From: DASPSM01 sp036008465
Lineage (GTDB): Bacteria; Planctomycetota; Planctomycetia; Planctomycetales; Planctomycetaceae
Direction of reading: 5' to 3'
Length of the DNA stretch: 64,000 nucleotides
Assembly: GCA_036008465.1 (NCBI GenBank)
Contig: DASYNP010000184.1
Location: 1-64,000, forward strand
Shown: positions 12,429 to 21,532 of the stretch, in pieces
Layout: every line of letters starts with the position of its first letter
Position numbering within the stretch: position 1 is the stretch's first letter
Notes under the pieces: model-generated
The model's input: the letters and a program-made list of their open reading frames with translations, nothing else
Told to the model about the DNA's origin: nothing
Database searches by the model: none
Translations under genes and position numbers: made by a program

Positions 12429-13685
12429 ATGAGCGACGACTATGGTTCGTACCCGAGTCGCGGGCGAATAAGGCTGTTGCCGATACTGATCGCGGTGGTG
12501 GCGATCGGCTTCATGTTGGCGCGCGGCTGCCAGCAGGGTCCGTTCGGCCGAAAACAAATCGTCGGCATGGGACCGCAGCAAGAGGCGGCGCTTGGTGCCC
12601 AAGCCTATTCCCAGGTCCTCACGCAGGCTCAGGTCGTCCGCAATTCTCCCGTGGTCGACGTCGTGCGCCACCTGGCCGAGGACCTGGTGGCGGCCTCGCG
12701 CGATCCCGAATTTGTGCGTCAAACCGGCCTCGCGCCTCCCGACTTCAAGTGGGAATGCAACGTCGTCGCCAGCAAGGAGGTCAACGCGTTTTGCCTGCCG
12801 GGGGGCAAGATCGTCGTCTACACGGGCATTCTTCCGGTCGCGCAGACGGAAAATGCCCTGGCGGCCGTCATGGGCCACGAAATCGGCCACGCTCTGGCTC
12901 ACCACGGAGCTGAGCGGATGGCTCAGCAACAAATTGTGCAGATCGCCGAGGGAGCGGCGGTCGGTGCCATCTCTGATATGGACCCGCAAAAGCAGCGGGA
13001 GGTCATCGGCGTCCTGGGAGTCGGTGGAAAATTCGGCGTGCTGCTCCCCTTCAGCCGCAAACACGAGTCTGAGGCCGATCGAATCGGGCTGCTTCTGATG
13101 GCCGCATCCGGTCGCGATCCGCACGCGGCGATCGACTTCTGGAAGCGGATGGCGCAGGCGAATCACGGCGGCCAGCCGATGGAATTCATGTCGACGCATC
13201 CGAGCCACGAGCGACGGATCGCCGACCTCGAGTCGCATATGACCGAGGCGATGGCCTTGTACGAGCGCGCCCCGCAGAAAGTTCCCGATCGTCCCCTGCC
13301 GACGATGGGACCGTCCTCGGGCGGTTCGGAGCCAGCCGCGGAGGGTTCGGAGCTCGTGCAGCGACCTGTGCCCGAAGAGGGCACGGCGACCCGTCCGCGG
13401 CCGACCGTTCCCCGGTCTGTGTTGCAGGTGCTCCAGTACGTCGAGAAAAACAGTCGCCCGCCGGAAGGTTACGAAGGAGGCCGCGAGTTTCTGAATCTCG
13501 GCAAGGGGGGCGATCAATCGCTGCCGAATTTCGACGCGAACGGCAAGACAATCAAATACCAGGAATGGGACGTGCACCCTCACGTTCGGGGGAAGAACCG
13601 CGGCGCAGAGCGGCTCGTGACGGGCTCGGACGGGCGTGCGTATTACACCTCGGATCACTATCGCACTTTTATTCGGATCCGCTGA
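12429..13685 (+). CDS. M48 family metalloprotease, membrane-anchored
   Basis: A 418-residue zinc protease. One N-terminal helix (residues about 17-34) anchors it or serves as a signal. The catalytic motif is HEIGH (His150, Glu151, His154), and the third ligand is probably Glu in KHESEADRIG near 214, as in the BepA/Oma1 branch of M48. LPGGKIVVYTG upstream is also typical. After a Pro-rich linker (about 295-330), the C-terminal ~90 residues form an extra domain (QYVEKNSRPPEGYEGG to YRTFIRIR). A role in envelope quality control is inferred. The stop is 4 bases from the barstar-like start. Confidence 0.88.
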   Translation: MSDDYGSYPSRGRIRLLPILIAVVAIGFMLARGCQQGPFGRKQIVGMGPQQEAALGAQAYSQVLTQAQVVRNSPVVDVVRHLAEDLVAASRDPEFVRQTGLAPPDFKWECNVVASKEVNAFCLPGGKIVVYTGILPVAQTENALAAVMGHEIGHALAHHGAERMAQQQIVQIAEGAAVGAISDMDPQKQREVIGVLGVGGKFGVLLPFSRKHESEADRIGLLLMAASGRDPHAAIDFWKRMAQANHGGQPMEFMSTHPSHERRIADLESHMTEAMALYERAPQKVPDRPLPTMGPSSGGSEPAAEGSELVQRPVPEEGTATRPRPTVPRSVLQVLQYVEKNSRPPEGYEGGREFLNLGKGGDQSLPNFDANGKTIKYQEWDVHPHVRGKNRGAERLVTGSDGRAYYTSDHYRTFIRIR

Positions 13686-13689
13686 CGCC

Positions 13690-14184
13690 ATGGATGTGCA
13701 TTCGCTGTTTCGTGCGGCTCCCCCCTATTTGCACCTGTGGGTCGCGACGCTTCCAGACGCGTACGAATTCGCCTGGTCGATCCAGCAGACTCCGGGGCGA
13801 CAGGCAATCGTGCGGGTGATTCGGGGGGCGAAATCGCGATCGGCCGCGGAATTCTTCAACGAGTGCGCGGCGGCGCTGCAGTTTCCCGACTACTTCGGCG
13901 AAAACTGGGACGCCCTCGATGAATGCTTGAGAGATCTCGAGTGGCTGCCGGGAGACGCGTATCTACTCGTCCTCACCGACGCCGATTTGTTGCTGGATCG
14001 CGACGCCGACCAGTTCGGCACACTACTGAAAGTGTTGGAGAACGCGGCGAACGAATGGGCGACGGCTCAAGACTCGCAGGGTGTGCCGCGGCCCTTTCAT
14101 TGCGTCTTTCAGTGCGCTCCGGATCGCGGTTCGACGTTCCAAGCGCGCGCTCGCGCCACCGGTCGAACGTTTGACACGCTGTGA
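13690..14184 (+). CDS. barstar-like (barnase inhibitor) protein
   Basis: A 164-residue protein beginning at ATG 13690, just after the protease stop. The core, from VRVIRGAKSRSAAEFFNECAA through FPDYFGENWDALDECL and DLEWLPG, carries the barstar fold signature: the FGENWDAL helix supplies the acidic face that blocks a ribonuclease active site in the family. The last 50 residues are longer than the classic ~90-residue barstar. No barnase-type RNase gene is visible nearby. It may regulate an RNase encoded elsewhere, or the fold may be reused. It is probably co-transcribed with the M48 gene. Confidence 0.8.
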   Translation: MDVHSLFRAAPPYLHLWVATLPDAYEFAWSIQQTPGRQAIVRVIRGAKSRSAAEFFNECAAALQFPDYFGENWDALDECLRDLEWLPGDAYLLVLTDADLLLDRDADQFGTLLKVLENAANEWATAQDSQGVPRPFHCVFQCAPDRGSTFQARARATGRTFDTL

Positions 14185-14203
14185 GCAACCGTGGTTGGGC
14201 TCT

Positions 14204-14509
14204 CTACGGCATGCTCGGGACCGACGGGTGCATCCGCTCGAAGTGCAGCATCTCGTGGTGCCGGCGATGGTGATGGTATGCCAGCCCGATGAAGGCCGTC
14301 GCCAGCCCCACCAGGCACATCGCGGTTAGAAAAACCAGCACAAAGACCAGCGGCCGGTCCATGTCGGAAAGGCGTAGTTGCGTCACCGCCCCCTGCGCGG
14401 TCCGCTCGAGTCCTACCGTTTGTCCGTACCGCGTGCCGAACGCGATCGCAGTCAGCCCCAGCCCGATCGTGGCGCCGGCCGTGATAATTGCCCCGCAAAG
14501 TGCTCGCAT
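14204..14509 (-). CDS. small two-helix membrane protein
   Basis: A 101-residue protein with two predicted membrane helices (residues about 5-28 and 53-76) and a His-rich cytoplasmic tail (YHHHRRHHEMLHFERMH). The tail could bind metal, but the pattern does not match a family I know. It is followed by nothing on the same strand for 20 bases before the convergent barstar gene; upstream lies the small Gly/Cys-rich membrane protein, with which it may be co-transcribed. Confidence 0.6.
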   Translation of the reverse strand: MRALCGAIITAGATIGLGLTAIAFGTRYGQTVGLERTAQGAVTQLRLSDMDRPLVFVLVFLTAMCLVGLATAFIGLAYHHHRRHHEMLHFERMHPSVPSMP

Positions 14510-14590
14510 CGAAAAGTCTCCGACTCGAAGGCTTGTGAAATAAGAATTGATTTCGGAATCCGATCGGTGAGGGCGGCCTGTTCGGCCGCG

Positions 14591-14752
14591 TCAGAAACCG
14601 ACCATCCGCAAACACCCGCCGAAGACCATCAGAATAACCGCCAACATGATGAAGACGCTGCTACAGCCACAGCCGGGATACACTCCGTGAGGCCCCCCGG
14701 GCCCCAGGTTGCCTCCGTAGAAGCCGCCGCCTCCGAGATTTCCGAAGCTCAT
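14591..14752 (-). CDS. 53-residue Gly-rich single-helix membrane protein
   Basis: It starts at ATG 14752, overlapping the stop of the M48 gene (14749) by 4 bases (ATGA), a clear sign of translational coupling. The N-terminus is Gly/Phe/Tyr-rich (SFGNLGGGGFYGGNLG), followed by CGC, then one helix (VFIMLAVILMVFGGCL). Such coupling to a protease suggests an accessory or substrate peptide, which is inference. Confidence 0.6.
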   Translation of the reverse strand: MSFGNLGGGGFYGGNLGPGGPHGVYPGCGCSSVFIMLAVILMVFGGCLRMVGF

Positions 14753-15723
14753 TGCAGAGTCTCCTCTGGGAAAGTTGAGATCGAGACAAACGCCGCTCGT
14801 TGAGCCGCTGGAACGCGTCTGACGACTGCTGGACTGCCGGCCGCCCACAAATCGCCGGGCGCGCTGCGTCGCGCCTGCTGTGACTGGGGCTCAATGTGCC
14901 CTTCGTCAAAGGCCCGTTTCGCAGCCAAGGCGCGAGGCACCCAGCTCGCGATGTTGCGCAGTCGCCTCTCGTCGCTGGGATGGTCGGAGAGGATCTCAGG
15001 CACGTGCGGCCGCCCCGCGGCGACCTGTTCCATCCGCTCCCAAAGTCGCACGGCCTCCTCGGGGTTGTAGCCCGCAAACGTCATCAAAAAGACGCCGATG
15101 TGGTCGGCCTCGGCCTCTTGTTCGCGGTCGAAGGCTTTGCCCCGCAGCTCGGCCAGCACGCTTCTTCCATTTTGTCCTTGCGACTGCGCGATCCGTTCGC
15201 TGACGTGATGCGCCAAGGCATGGGCCGTCTCGTGGGCGATCACCGCGGCCAGTTGGTCGTCATTCTGCACGACCTGAAGCAACCCGAGAAACACCGCCAT
15301 TTTTCCACCGGGAAGGCAGAGGGCGTTAATCTGGGGGCTGTCGAGAACGTTGATCTCCCAATCGAAACGACCTGGGTGCAGGTTCATCTCGCGCATGAGG
15401 GGCGCGATTTCTGTGGCTTTGACGATGCGGGCCGCCACGCCTTTTACACGCTCGGTTTCGGGCGCATCGGCTGGAAACACGCTGCCGAACTTCTGGGGAT
15501 TCGAGAGGATTTCGCGGTATGCCTGGCGCCCCAGTTCCAGTTCTTGTCGCGCGTTTAACGCCAGCACCTGCGCTCGATGCCCCGGCCCTTCTCCGCGCTC
15601 CTCGGCCGGTCCCTCACAGGCCAATCCGGTAAGGCACGCGCCGATCGACATCGCCGCCACGAGGGCTCGCTGCGAGCGGCCGGGGCAGACAACTGCTGTC
15701 AAGGAGCGAAACTTTGCGGTCAT
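14749..15723 (-). CDS. M48 family metalloprotease lipoprotein
   Basis: A 324-residue zinc protease. ATG 15723 begins a signal peptide with a lipobox-like LTGLAC; a TTG ten codons earlier is less likely. The active site is HETAH (followed by ALAHH), preceded by CLPGGKMAVFLGL, and the third ligand lies in EQEAEADHIG. LSDHPSDERRLRNI near residue 260 is the usual substrate-side motif of this branch. It is a paralogue of the protease at 12429-13685, lacking that protein's C-terminal extension. The coupled 53-residue membrane protein follows. Confidence 0.88.
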   Translation of the reverse strand: MTAKFRSLTAVVCPGRSQRALVAAMSIGACLTGLACEGPAEERGEGPGHRAQVLALNARQELELGRQAYREILSNPQKFGSVFPADAPETERVKGVAARIVKATEIAPLMREMNLHPGRFDWEINVLDSPQINALCLPGGKMAVFLGLLQVVQNDDQLAAVIAHETAHALAHHVSERIAQSQGQNGRSVLAELRGKAFDREQEAEADHIGVFLMTFAGYNPEEAVRLWERMEQVAAGRPHVPEILSDHPSDERRLRNIASWVPRALAAKRAFDEGHIEPQSQQARRSAPGDLWAAGSPAVVRRVPAAQRAAFVSISTFPEETLQ

Positions 15724-15946
15724 GGCCCACTCGCCCGAGAGGGCGTGAAACAAGGCATCGCAACGCGTGCTCCCTCCTCATGCAAGTTGTGTACCGCTCT
15801 GCGTCCTTACCCGATTGACATCCCCCGTAGTGGAATGACAGGCGTCTAGCGGCTACAAAAATGGTTGGAAGACACGCGCACCACGGGCCACGAAATCGCC
15901 GCACCCCTCGCGGCACGAAGGTGCCCCTGGCACTGAAGGAAACGGC

Positions 15947-18313
15947 GTGGCCGCTGACGACCCCTCGCAACCTCCCAAGTCGAAGCCTGAGCCGATCTAC
16001 CTCGAGAGCGGCGACGATGCCTCGCCGAACGATCAGACGCGGCTCACCACCGATTCCACATCACCTGCCGAGAGCGCGAGCCGGAGTGCGACCCATCAAT
16101 CGCCCCAGTCCTGGATCGGCCGCAGCGTCGCCCGCTATCAGATCGTCGAGCTGCTCGGCATGGGCGCGATGGGAGTGGTGTATCGCGCGTTCGACACGAT
16201 GATCGAACGGGATGTGGCGATCAAGATTCTGCCTGAGGAACTGGCAGCCGATCGCTCGACCCGCGACCGCTTTCTGGCCGAGGCGAAGGCGGCCGGACGG
16301 CTCACGCATCCGCATGTGGTCGCGCTTCACGAGATCGGACACCAAGAGCGCACCGACTATCTCGTCATGGAGTTGATGGCTGCCGGAAACCTGTCCCAGG
16401 CTTTGCAGCGCAACGGCCCTTTCGAGCCCGCCGAGGCGACGCGAATCATCGCCGACGCGTGTCAGGGTCTGGCCGCAGCGCACGCCGCGGGCATGATTCA
16501 TCGCGACATCAAGCCGAGCAACCTGCTGCTCAATGCCGAAGGCGCGGTCAAGCTGGCCGATTTCGGCCTCGCCAAACGCAACATTGCCGGGGCCCAGCAT
16601 CTGACGCTCACGGGGCAGGTCGTCGGCACTCCGTACTACATGAGTCCTGAGCAGTGCCAATCCAAGACCCTCGACGCCCGCAGCGACATCTACTCGCTGG
16701 GAGCCACGTATTACAGCCTGCTGACGGGCGTGACTCCGTATCACCAGATCGAGAGCACGGTGCAGGTGATGTTCGCGCACGTGCACGGGGAACCGCTCGA
16801 TCCCCGCAAGATCAACCCGGCGATCCCCGACGTGTGCGCGGAGATTGTGGAGCGGGCGACCGCCAAGAATCCGGCAGACCGCTATCAGACGGCTCTCGAG
16901 ATGCACGCCGCGCTGGCGTCCGCGCACCTCTCGCTGGGAGCCGGCCCCTTAAGCACGCACCACTCGGCGATCCGAACTGCGACGGGCGGGGCGGTCCCCT
17001 CGAAAGCGCCATCCCCCGGAATGCGAATGCTCAAGCTCCTGGCAACGATCGTGGCCGCGGGAGTCGTGGCAGTCGCCGCGTGGGAAGCCTGGTCGGGGCT
17101 GCGGTCGAAAGGCGGGAAGGCGGTTGAGAACCCGGGAGATGCAGGCGGCATCGCAGCGCAGGCGAACGGAGCGCCGGCGTCAACGATTCCGCTGGCCCAA
17201 GGAGTGACCGATTCGACGATCACATTCGGGACGACAACCTCGTATTCGGGAACGAATCGGGACGTCGGTCAGGGCATCGCGGTCGGAATCCGCACGGTGT
17301 TTGATGCGGTCAACGACGAAGGCGGCATCAACGGCAAAAAACTGAAACTGACGGTCCTCGACGACGGTTACGAGCCCGAGCGGGCCCTGGCCAACATGCG
17401 CGACCTGGTCGAGAAACGAGAGGTCTTCGCAGTCATTGGAAATGTCGGCACGTCGACCGCGGCGGTGACCGCCCCCTACGCAATCTCGCATCGCCTGCTT
17501 TTCTTTGCACCGTGCACGGGGGCCGCGTTTCTGCGGCACGTGCCGCCTGACCGCTATGTCTTTAATTACCGAGCCAGCTATGCCGATGAGACCGCGGCCC
17601 TGGTCGATTACTTCGTCAAGGTGCGCCGGATTCCCGCCGATCGCATTGCCGTCTTTGCCCAGAACGACGCGTACGGCGAAGACGCCTTTCAAGGCGCGGC
17701 CCGCGCGTTGCGGCAATACGGAGTCCACGCCGAAGACATTCTCCGTGCCGGCTACGAGCGCAACACGCTGCAAGTGGCCGGGGCTGTCGACACGATGATC
17801 CAGCATCGCGGCAAGGTCGATGCGATCATCATGGCCCCGACGTACGGGGCCGCCGTGCAGTTCGTAAAGGGCCTGAAAGACCGAAAAATGAATGTTGCTC
17901 TGGCCGCCGTGTCGCTTGTCGGGGGCAACAGTCTGGCGATGCTGTTCCAAGCCACGGGCACGCAGTACGGCGAGGGACTGATCGTGTCGCAGGTGGTCCC
18001 GCACTTTCAGTCGGGCGCGACGGGGGTCATCCGATACCGGGAGCTGCTGCACAAGTACCATCCGGAGGCGGAGCCGGGCTTCGTCTCGCTCGAAGGCTTC
18101 ATCGCGGCCAGTTGCCTGGTCGAGGGACTCAAACGCACCGGTCCCGACCTGACGACCGAAAAGCTGATCGACGCCCTGGAATCGATCCGGGATCTCGACC
18201 TGGGCATCGGTCCGATCATCAGCTTCGGTCCGTCGCGGCATCAGGCGTCCGACAAGGTCTGGGGCACCGTGCTCGATCGAAACTGCCACTTCCAGAATCT
18301 CGATCTGGAATGA
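15947..18313 (+). CDS. Ser/Thr protein kinase fused to a periplasmic ligand-binding domain
   Basis: A 788-residue receptor-like kinase. The start is a GTG with AAGGA about 7 nt upstream. The kinase domain (about 61-330) has the Gly loop LGMGAMGVVY, the Lys in VAIKIL, HRDIKPSN, DFGLAK and GTPYYMSPEQ, so it should be active. One membrane helix follows at about 360-380. Residues about 420-788 form a type I periplasmic binding protein of the Leu/Ile/Val receptor class (Peripla_BP_6): TFGTTTSYSGTNRD, the EGGINGKKL signature, VIGNVGTSTAAV, and FAQNDAYGEDAF. The layout implies direct sensing of an extracytoplasmic small molecule by a Hanks-type kinase. It is monocistronic. Confidence 0.92.
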   Translation: MAADDPSQPPKSKPEPIYLESGDDASPNDQTRLTTDSTSPAESASRSATHQSPQSWIGRSVARYQIVELLGMGAMGVVYRAFDTMIERDVAIKILPEELAADRSTRDRFLAEAKAAGRLTHPHVVALHEIGHQERTDYLVMELMAAGNLSQALQRNGPFEPAEATRIIADACQGLAAAHAAGMIHRDIKPSNLLLNAEGAVKLADFGLAKRNIAGAQHLTLTGQVVGTPYYMSPEQCQSKTLDARSDIYSLGATYYSLLTGVTPYHQIESTVQVMFAHVHGEPLDPRKINPAIPDVCAEIVERATAKNPADRYQTALEMHAALASAHLSLGAGPLSTHHSAIRTATGGAVPSKAPSPGMRMLKLLATIVAAGVVAVAAWEAWSGLRSKGGKAVENPGDAGGIAAQANGAPASTIPLAQGVTDSTITFGTTTSYSGTNRDVGQGIAVGIRTVFDAVNDEGGINGKKLKLTVLDDGYEPERALANMRDLVEKREVFAVIGNVGTSTAAVTAPYAISHRLLFFAPCTGAAFLRHVPPDRYVFNYRASYADETAALVDYFVKVRRIPADRIAVFAQNDAYGEDAFQGAARALRQYGVHAEDILRAGYERNTLQVAGAVDTMIQHRGKVDAIIMAPTYGAAVQFVKGLKDRKMNVALAAVSLVGGNSLAMLFQATGTQYGEGLIVSQVVPHFQSGATGVIRYRELLHKYHPEAEPGFVSLEGFIAASCLVEGLKRTGPDLTTEKLIDALESIRDLDLGIGPIISFGPSRHQASDKVWGTVLDRNCHFQNLDLE

Positions 18314-18417
18314 CTGCCGAACCAAGGCGGCGAGAGTAATTCCGAAACGTGGAGTCCGCAAGGTTCTCCGGTCGCAGCTTGAATCGGGCGATCGCTTGAT
18401 TTGCGAGAGGCCTCGCC

Positions 18418-19503
18418 ATGTGGTTTTTGCTGCGGGTTTGTTTTCTGCAAACGCTCTTCATCGCGACGGCATTGGCTGCGGTCGCCTCTGACGACGATCG
18501 GCTGAACACTCAACCGCTCGTGCGCCTCGCGATGCGGCACGGCGTGCCGATGCCACCCAAGCCCGCTTGCCTCGTTCTTGCCGGAACCGGCCAGAATCCG
18601 GAGATCTATTCGCCGGCGTTTCTTTTAGAAGCGAAAGGCGACGGGAGTGTGATCGTCCTCAGGGGATTCCGACGTGAAGTCGTATCGAAGAACGAACGCG
18701 GTGACGCCTTATGGCATTCCTTCGATCCAAAACTCGATCACGTCGATTTTCGACGCGTTTCGGCGTTCATCTGTGCCATTCAATTAGCGGCACTTGGCGA
18801 TGATGCGAGGGCTCAATTCTTGTGGAAGGAAGTTGTGGACGTCCGCAAATGGTCCGACCGGCGGACCGATGAGCGACACCCCTACGAGACTCAACCTCCG
18901 GAGTTGTTTCTGGGCCATTGCATTCTGGATGACCTTCGAATGGCCTATCTACGACCGGGGGCGGATTGGCGGGAGATCAATCGTCGCCGCAGGGCTTTGG
19001 TTAAGGAGATTTTCAACCTGGACTGGGATGCCCGCGCGACGATCTACGGCGATTTGCTGGAAACGCTCTACGCAAAGCCCCCAAAGGCCGAATCGATCGA
19101 GGCCCTGCTGCTCGATTGGTCGCGACGGCCCCAAGACTTTGAGGCAGACGTGTTCTTTGAATTCGATAACCAATGCCCATCCGACGACAGCCGCGAGAAA
19201 GCCCCCGCACGCAAGATCATCCAAGGAGGATTCGACTCGATCCCCGATCTGCTGAACCTCGTTGATGATCCGCGTTTGACGGCGCATCAAACTCGAAACA
19301 GCGACGATTCTCGAACGAACCCGCGACTCGGCGACCTGGCCCGACTGCTCCTCGCGGAGATCACCGGCCAGAACAGCAACGACCAGGGCGCGGAAGCGAT
19401 TGCCGGCTGGCAGAGCTGTGGGAAAAGTCTCGCACACAAAACGAAGCCGATGTGTTCGCAAGAGCCGTTTTTCAGCGAGACGGTGAGACGATCACTTCGG
19501 TAA
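18418..19503 (+). CDS. secreted hypothetical protein, N-terminal part of a frameshifted gene
   Basis: 361 residues as read. A signal peptide (FLLRVCFLQTLFIATALAAVAS) is followed by a long region of alpha-helical, repeat-like character with no known motif; the segment LARLLLAEITGQNSN is a common planctomycete ending before a W-rich repeat. The frame runs out at 19503, but sensible coding continues in the frame of 19452-20252. Restoring one G near 19411 would join GWQ to ELWEKSR and give one protein of about 610 residues. I treat this as the N-terminal portion of that protein. Confidence 0.65.
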   Translation: MWFLLRVCFLQTLFIATALAAVASDDDRLNTQPLVRLAMRHGVPMPPKPACLVLAGTGQNPEIYSPAFLLEAKGDGSVIVLRGFRREVVSKNERGDALWHSFDPKLDHVDFRRVSAFICAIQLAALGDDARAQFLWKEVVDVRKWSDRRTDERHPYETQPPELFLGHCILDDLRMAYLRPGADWREINRRRRALVKEIFNLDWDARATIYGDLLETLYAKPPKAESIEALLLDWSRRPQDFEADVFFEFDNQCPSDDSREKAPARKIIQGGFDSIPDLLNLVDDPRLTAHQTRNSDDSRTNPRLGDLARLLLAEITGQNSNDQGAEAIAGWQSCGKSLAHKTKPMCSQEPFFSETVRRSLR

Positions 19504-20252
19504 ACGAGGGCCCGGCATGGATCCTCGCGCGCAAGTATCCGTCCAGGTTGCCCCCTCTTCTAGACGAATGCATAAAGCTGGCGTCGACGGACTCAGAGGC
19601 CAGCAAGCTGGCAGACGCAATCGCCGGCTCGACGCTCCCACAAGCGACCAAGGAGCGGGTGCTCGCCGCGGCGGCGCAGAGCGGCTCATTGGAAAACCAA
19701 CGCTTCCTTCTGCAAGTGTTGGCAGGAGTCAATGGGCAGAAATGTGCAGAGCTTTTGCAGCCCATCCTGCGGAATCTGCCTCAGGATGTGCTAGGGCCGT
19801 ATCGCGATTCTACCCCGGCACACTTTAGCCATGTCGTCATGCACGTGGAGAACAATGAGGTTTGGAGATCATTTCTCATGGCGGCTAAGCGCAGCAGTGT
19901 CGGACTGCGCCTCGAAATGATGAACCCAATGGACTACGGCTATATCGGCAATAGGAATCGCGAGCGACGCCTGGCCTTTTTGGCGGCATTTCTCAACGAC
20001 GCAACCGTCAGACGAATGCCGCCGCGCGAGGATCTTCGCTTCGGCAAATTCGAAGACTGCGCCGCGTCCAACTTCCCTGAAATCGAGGTCCGGAATTTTG
20101 CGGCGATGGGAATCGCGTGCATCATCGATATGTGCGACTCGCCGAACAGCTCATGGACGAGCGCTCAATGGGAGAATCTTCGGAGAAACGTGCGTAACAG
20201 ACTTGCCCACGAAACGCTGCCGAATCTGGAAACGCCTCCAGCGGGCAGCTAG
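19452..20252 (+). CDS. C-terminal part of the frameshifted secreted protein
   Basis: 266 residues as read, overlapping the preceding frame by 52 bases. The same frame is already sensible upstream of its first ATG (LAELWEKSRTQNEADVFARAV), which argues that it continues the 18418 gene rather than being a separate gene. It is helical, with HEAT-like spacing (LPPLLDECIKLASTDSEA, ERVLAAAAQSGS) and a terminal conserved-looking FPEIEVRNFAAMGIACII. There is no ribosome site before the ATG. No catalytic motif was recognised. Confidence 0.6.
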   Translation: MFARAVFQRDGETITSVNEGPAWILARKYPSRLPPLLDECIKLASTDSEASKLADAIAGSTLPQATKERVLAAAAQSGSLENQRFLLQVLAGVNGQKCAELLQPILRNLPQDVLGPYRDSTPAHFSHVVMHVENNEVWRSFLMAAKRSSVGLRLEMMNPMDYGYIGNRNRERRLAFLAAFLNDATVRRMPPREDLRFGKFEDCAASNFPEIEVRNFAAMGIACIIDMCDSPNSSWTSAQWENLRRNVRNRLAHETLPNLETPPAGS

Positions 20253-20605
20253 TCTGGCAAACCTCGCTGGGGCAAGCCGCCCGGCTGGTGCCGACATCAA
20301 TGAATAACGTGCGGCTCCGCGAATGATGCGGACTGAGTCACAGGGCGGGGCGCGAAGGCCGGATGCCATACCTGAGAAGCTGCGTCCCGGCCATGCGTCG
20401 TGAAAACAGCGTTCCGGCCAGGCGATCGTGCCCCAGGGACACGACCTTTACCCTTAAGGAACGTTGGGTTAGGACGAATAACCGCGGGTCGGCGGGGCAT
20501 TTCGGCGATCGCTCGAAAGATCCGAACAGGATCCCCGTGCGTTACCGTATTTCGAGGACGAGTCATCACGCACCCCCTGAATTTGCGACTGAACCGGGAG
20601 ATCGA
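20253..20605. other. non-coding stretch upstream of the ABC exporter
   Basis: About 350 bases with no supportable gene. Extending the ABC ATPase frame leftwards gives only Arg-rich, shadow-like sequence. I see no clear promoter or terminator; the exporter promoter is presumably here. Confidence 0.4.
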
Positions 20606-21532
20606 ATGAGTCAAACCAGCGGACCGGCCGTCGCCATCCGCGGCGTCACCAAGACCTTCGGCGCGCACACGGCGGTCCGCGACCTCAGCCTGACGGTGCC
20701 GCGCGGGGCCGTGTACGGCTTCATCGGGCCCAACGGCTCGGGCAAAACCACGACGCTGCGGATGATCATGCACATCCTGCACCCCGACTCGGGCGAGATC
20801 GAGGTGCTGGGCGAACACTCGATTCGCGCCGCGAACGATCGCGTGGGCTACTTGCCCGAGGAGCGCGGGCTCTACAAGTCGATGACGGTTCGCGACGTGC
20901 TGCAGTTCTACGCGGGCCTCAAGGGTCTGCGTCGCCCGCGGCCGGCCATCGATCAATGGCTCGAACGGATGGAACTGACCGCGTGGGCGGGCAAGAAGGT
21001 GCAGGCCCTCTCGAAGGGGATGGCTCAAAAGGTTCAGTTCATCGCCGCGGTCGTCAGCCAACCGGAACTGGTGCTCTTGGACGAGCCGTTCAGCGGCCTG
21101 GACCCCGTGAATCTCGAAGTGCTGCGCGCGGCGGTGCTCGACCTGCGCCGGGACGGAATGACCGTGATCTTCTCGACCCACGAGATGAACGTGGCCGAGC
21201 GGATGTGCGATTCGATCTTTATGATCTATCGCGGCAACAAAGTGCTCGACGGCACCTTGGATTCGATCCAATCCGCCTATGGCAGCGACACCTTGCGGGT
21301 GCGGCTCAACGGCGAGGGCCGCGTGCCCGCGAATCTGCCTGGCGTGCAGAAACTCACCGACTTCGGCCACTACCAGGAATTGCGGCTGGCCGACGGGGTC
21401 GACTCTCAGAGTGTGCTAGCCGCACTGATGGCCCGCGGCCGGGTGTTGCACTTCGAATTGGCGCGGCCTTCGCTGCACGACATCTTCGTGCGGATCGCCG
21501 CTCCCGAGACAGAGGCGCGCGATCATGCCTAA
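20606..21532 (+). CDS. ABC exporter ATP-binding protein (NatA-like)
   Basis: A 308-residue ATPase starting at ATG 20606 with GGGAG 5 nt upstream. Motifs are Walker A GPNGSGKTT (41-49), the signature ALSKGMAQKVQF (LSKGM in place of LSGGQ, as in the NatA/CcmA-type group), Walker B LVLLDEPFSGLDP and the switch His in STHEMN. The C-terminal ~80 residues form the accessory domain typical of drug and Na+ exporters of this group. Its stop overlaps the start of the permease by 8 bases, so the two form an exporter operon. The substrate is unknown. Confidence 0.93.
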   Translation: MSQTSGPAVAIRGVTKTFGAHTAVRDLSLTVPRGAVYGFIGPNGSGKTTTLRMIMHILHPDSGEIEVLGEHSIRAANDRVGYLPEERGLYKSMTVRDVLQFYAGLKGLRRPRPAIDQWLERMELTAWAGKKVQALSKGMAQKVQFIAAVVSQPELVLLDEPFSGLDPVNLEVLRAAVLDLRRDGMTVIFSTHEMNVAERMCDSIFMIYRGNKVLDGTLDSIQSAYGSDTLRVRLNGEGRVPANLPGVQKLTDFGHYQELRLADGVDSQSVLAALMARGRVLHFELARPSLHDIFVRIAAPETEARDHA

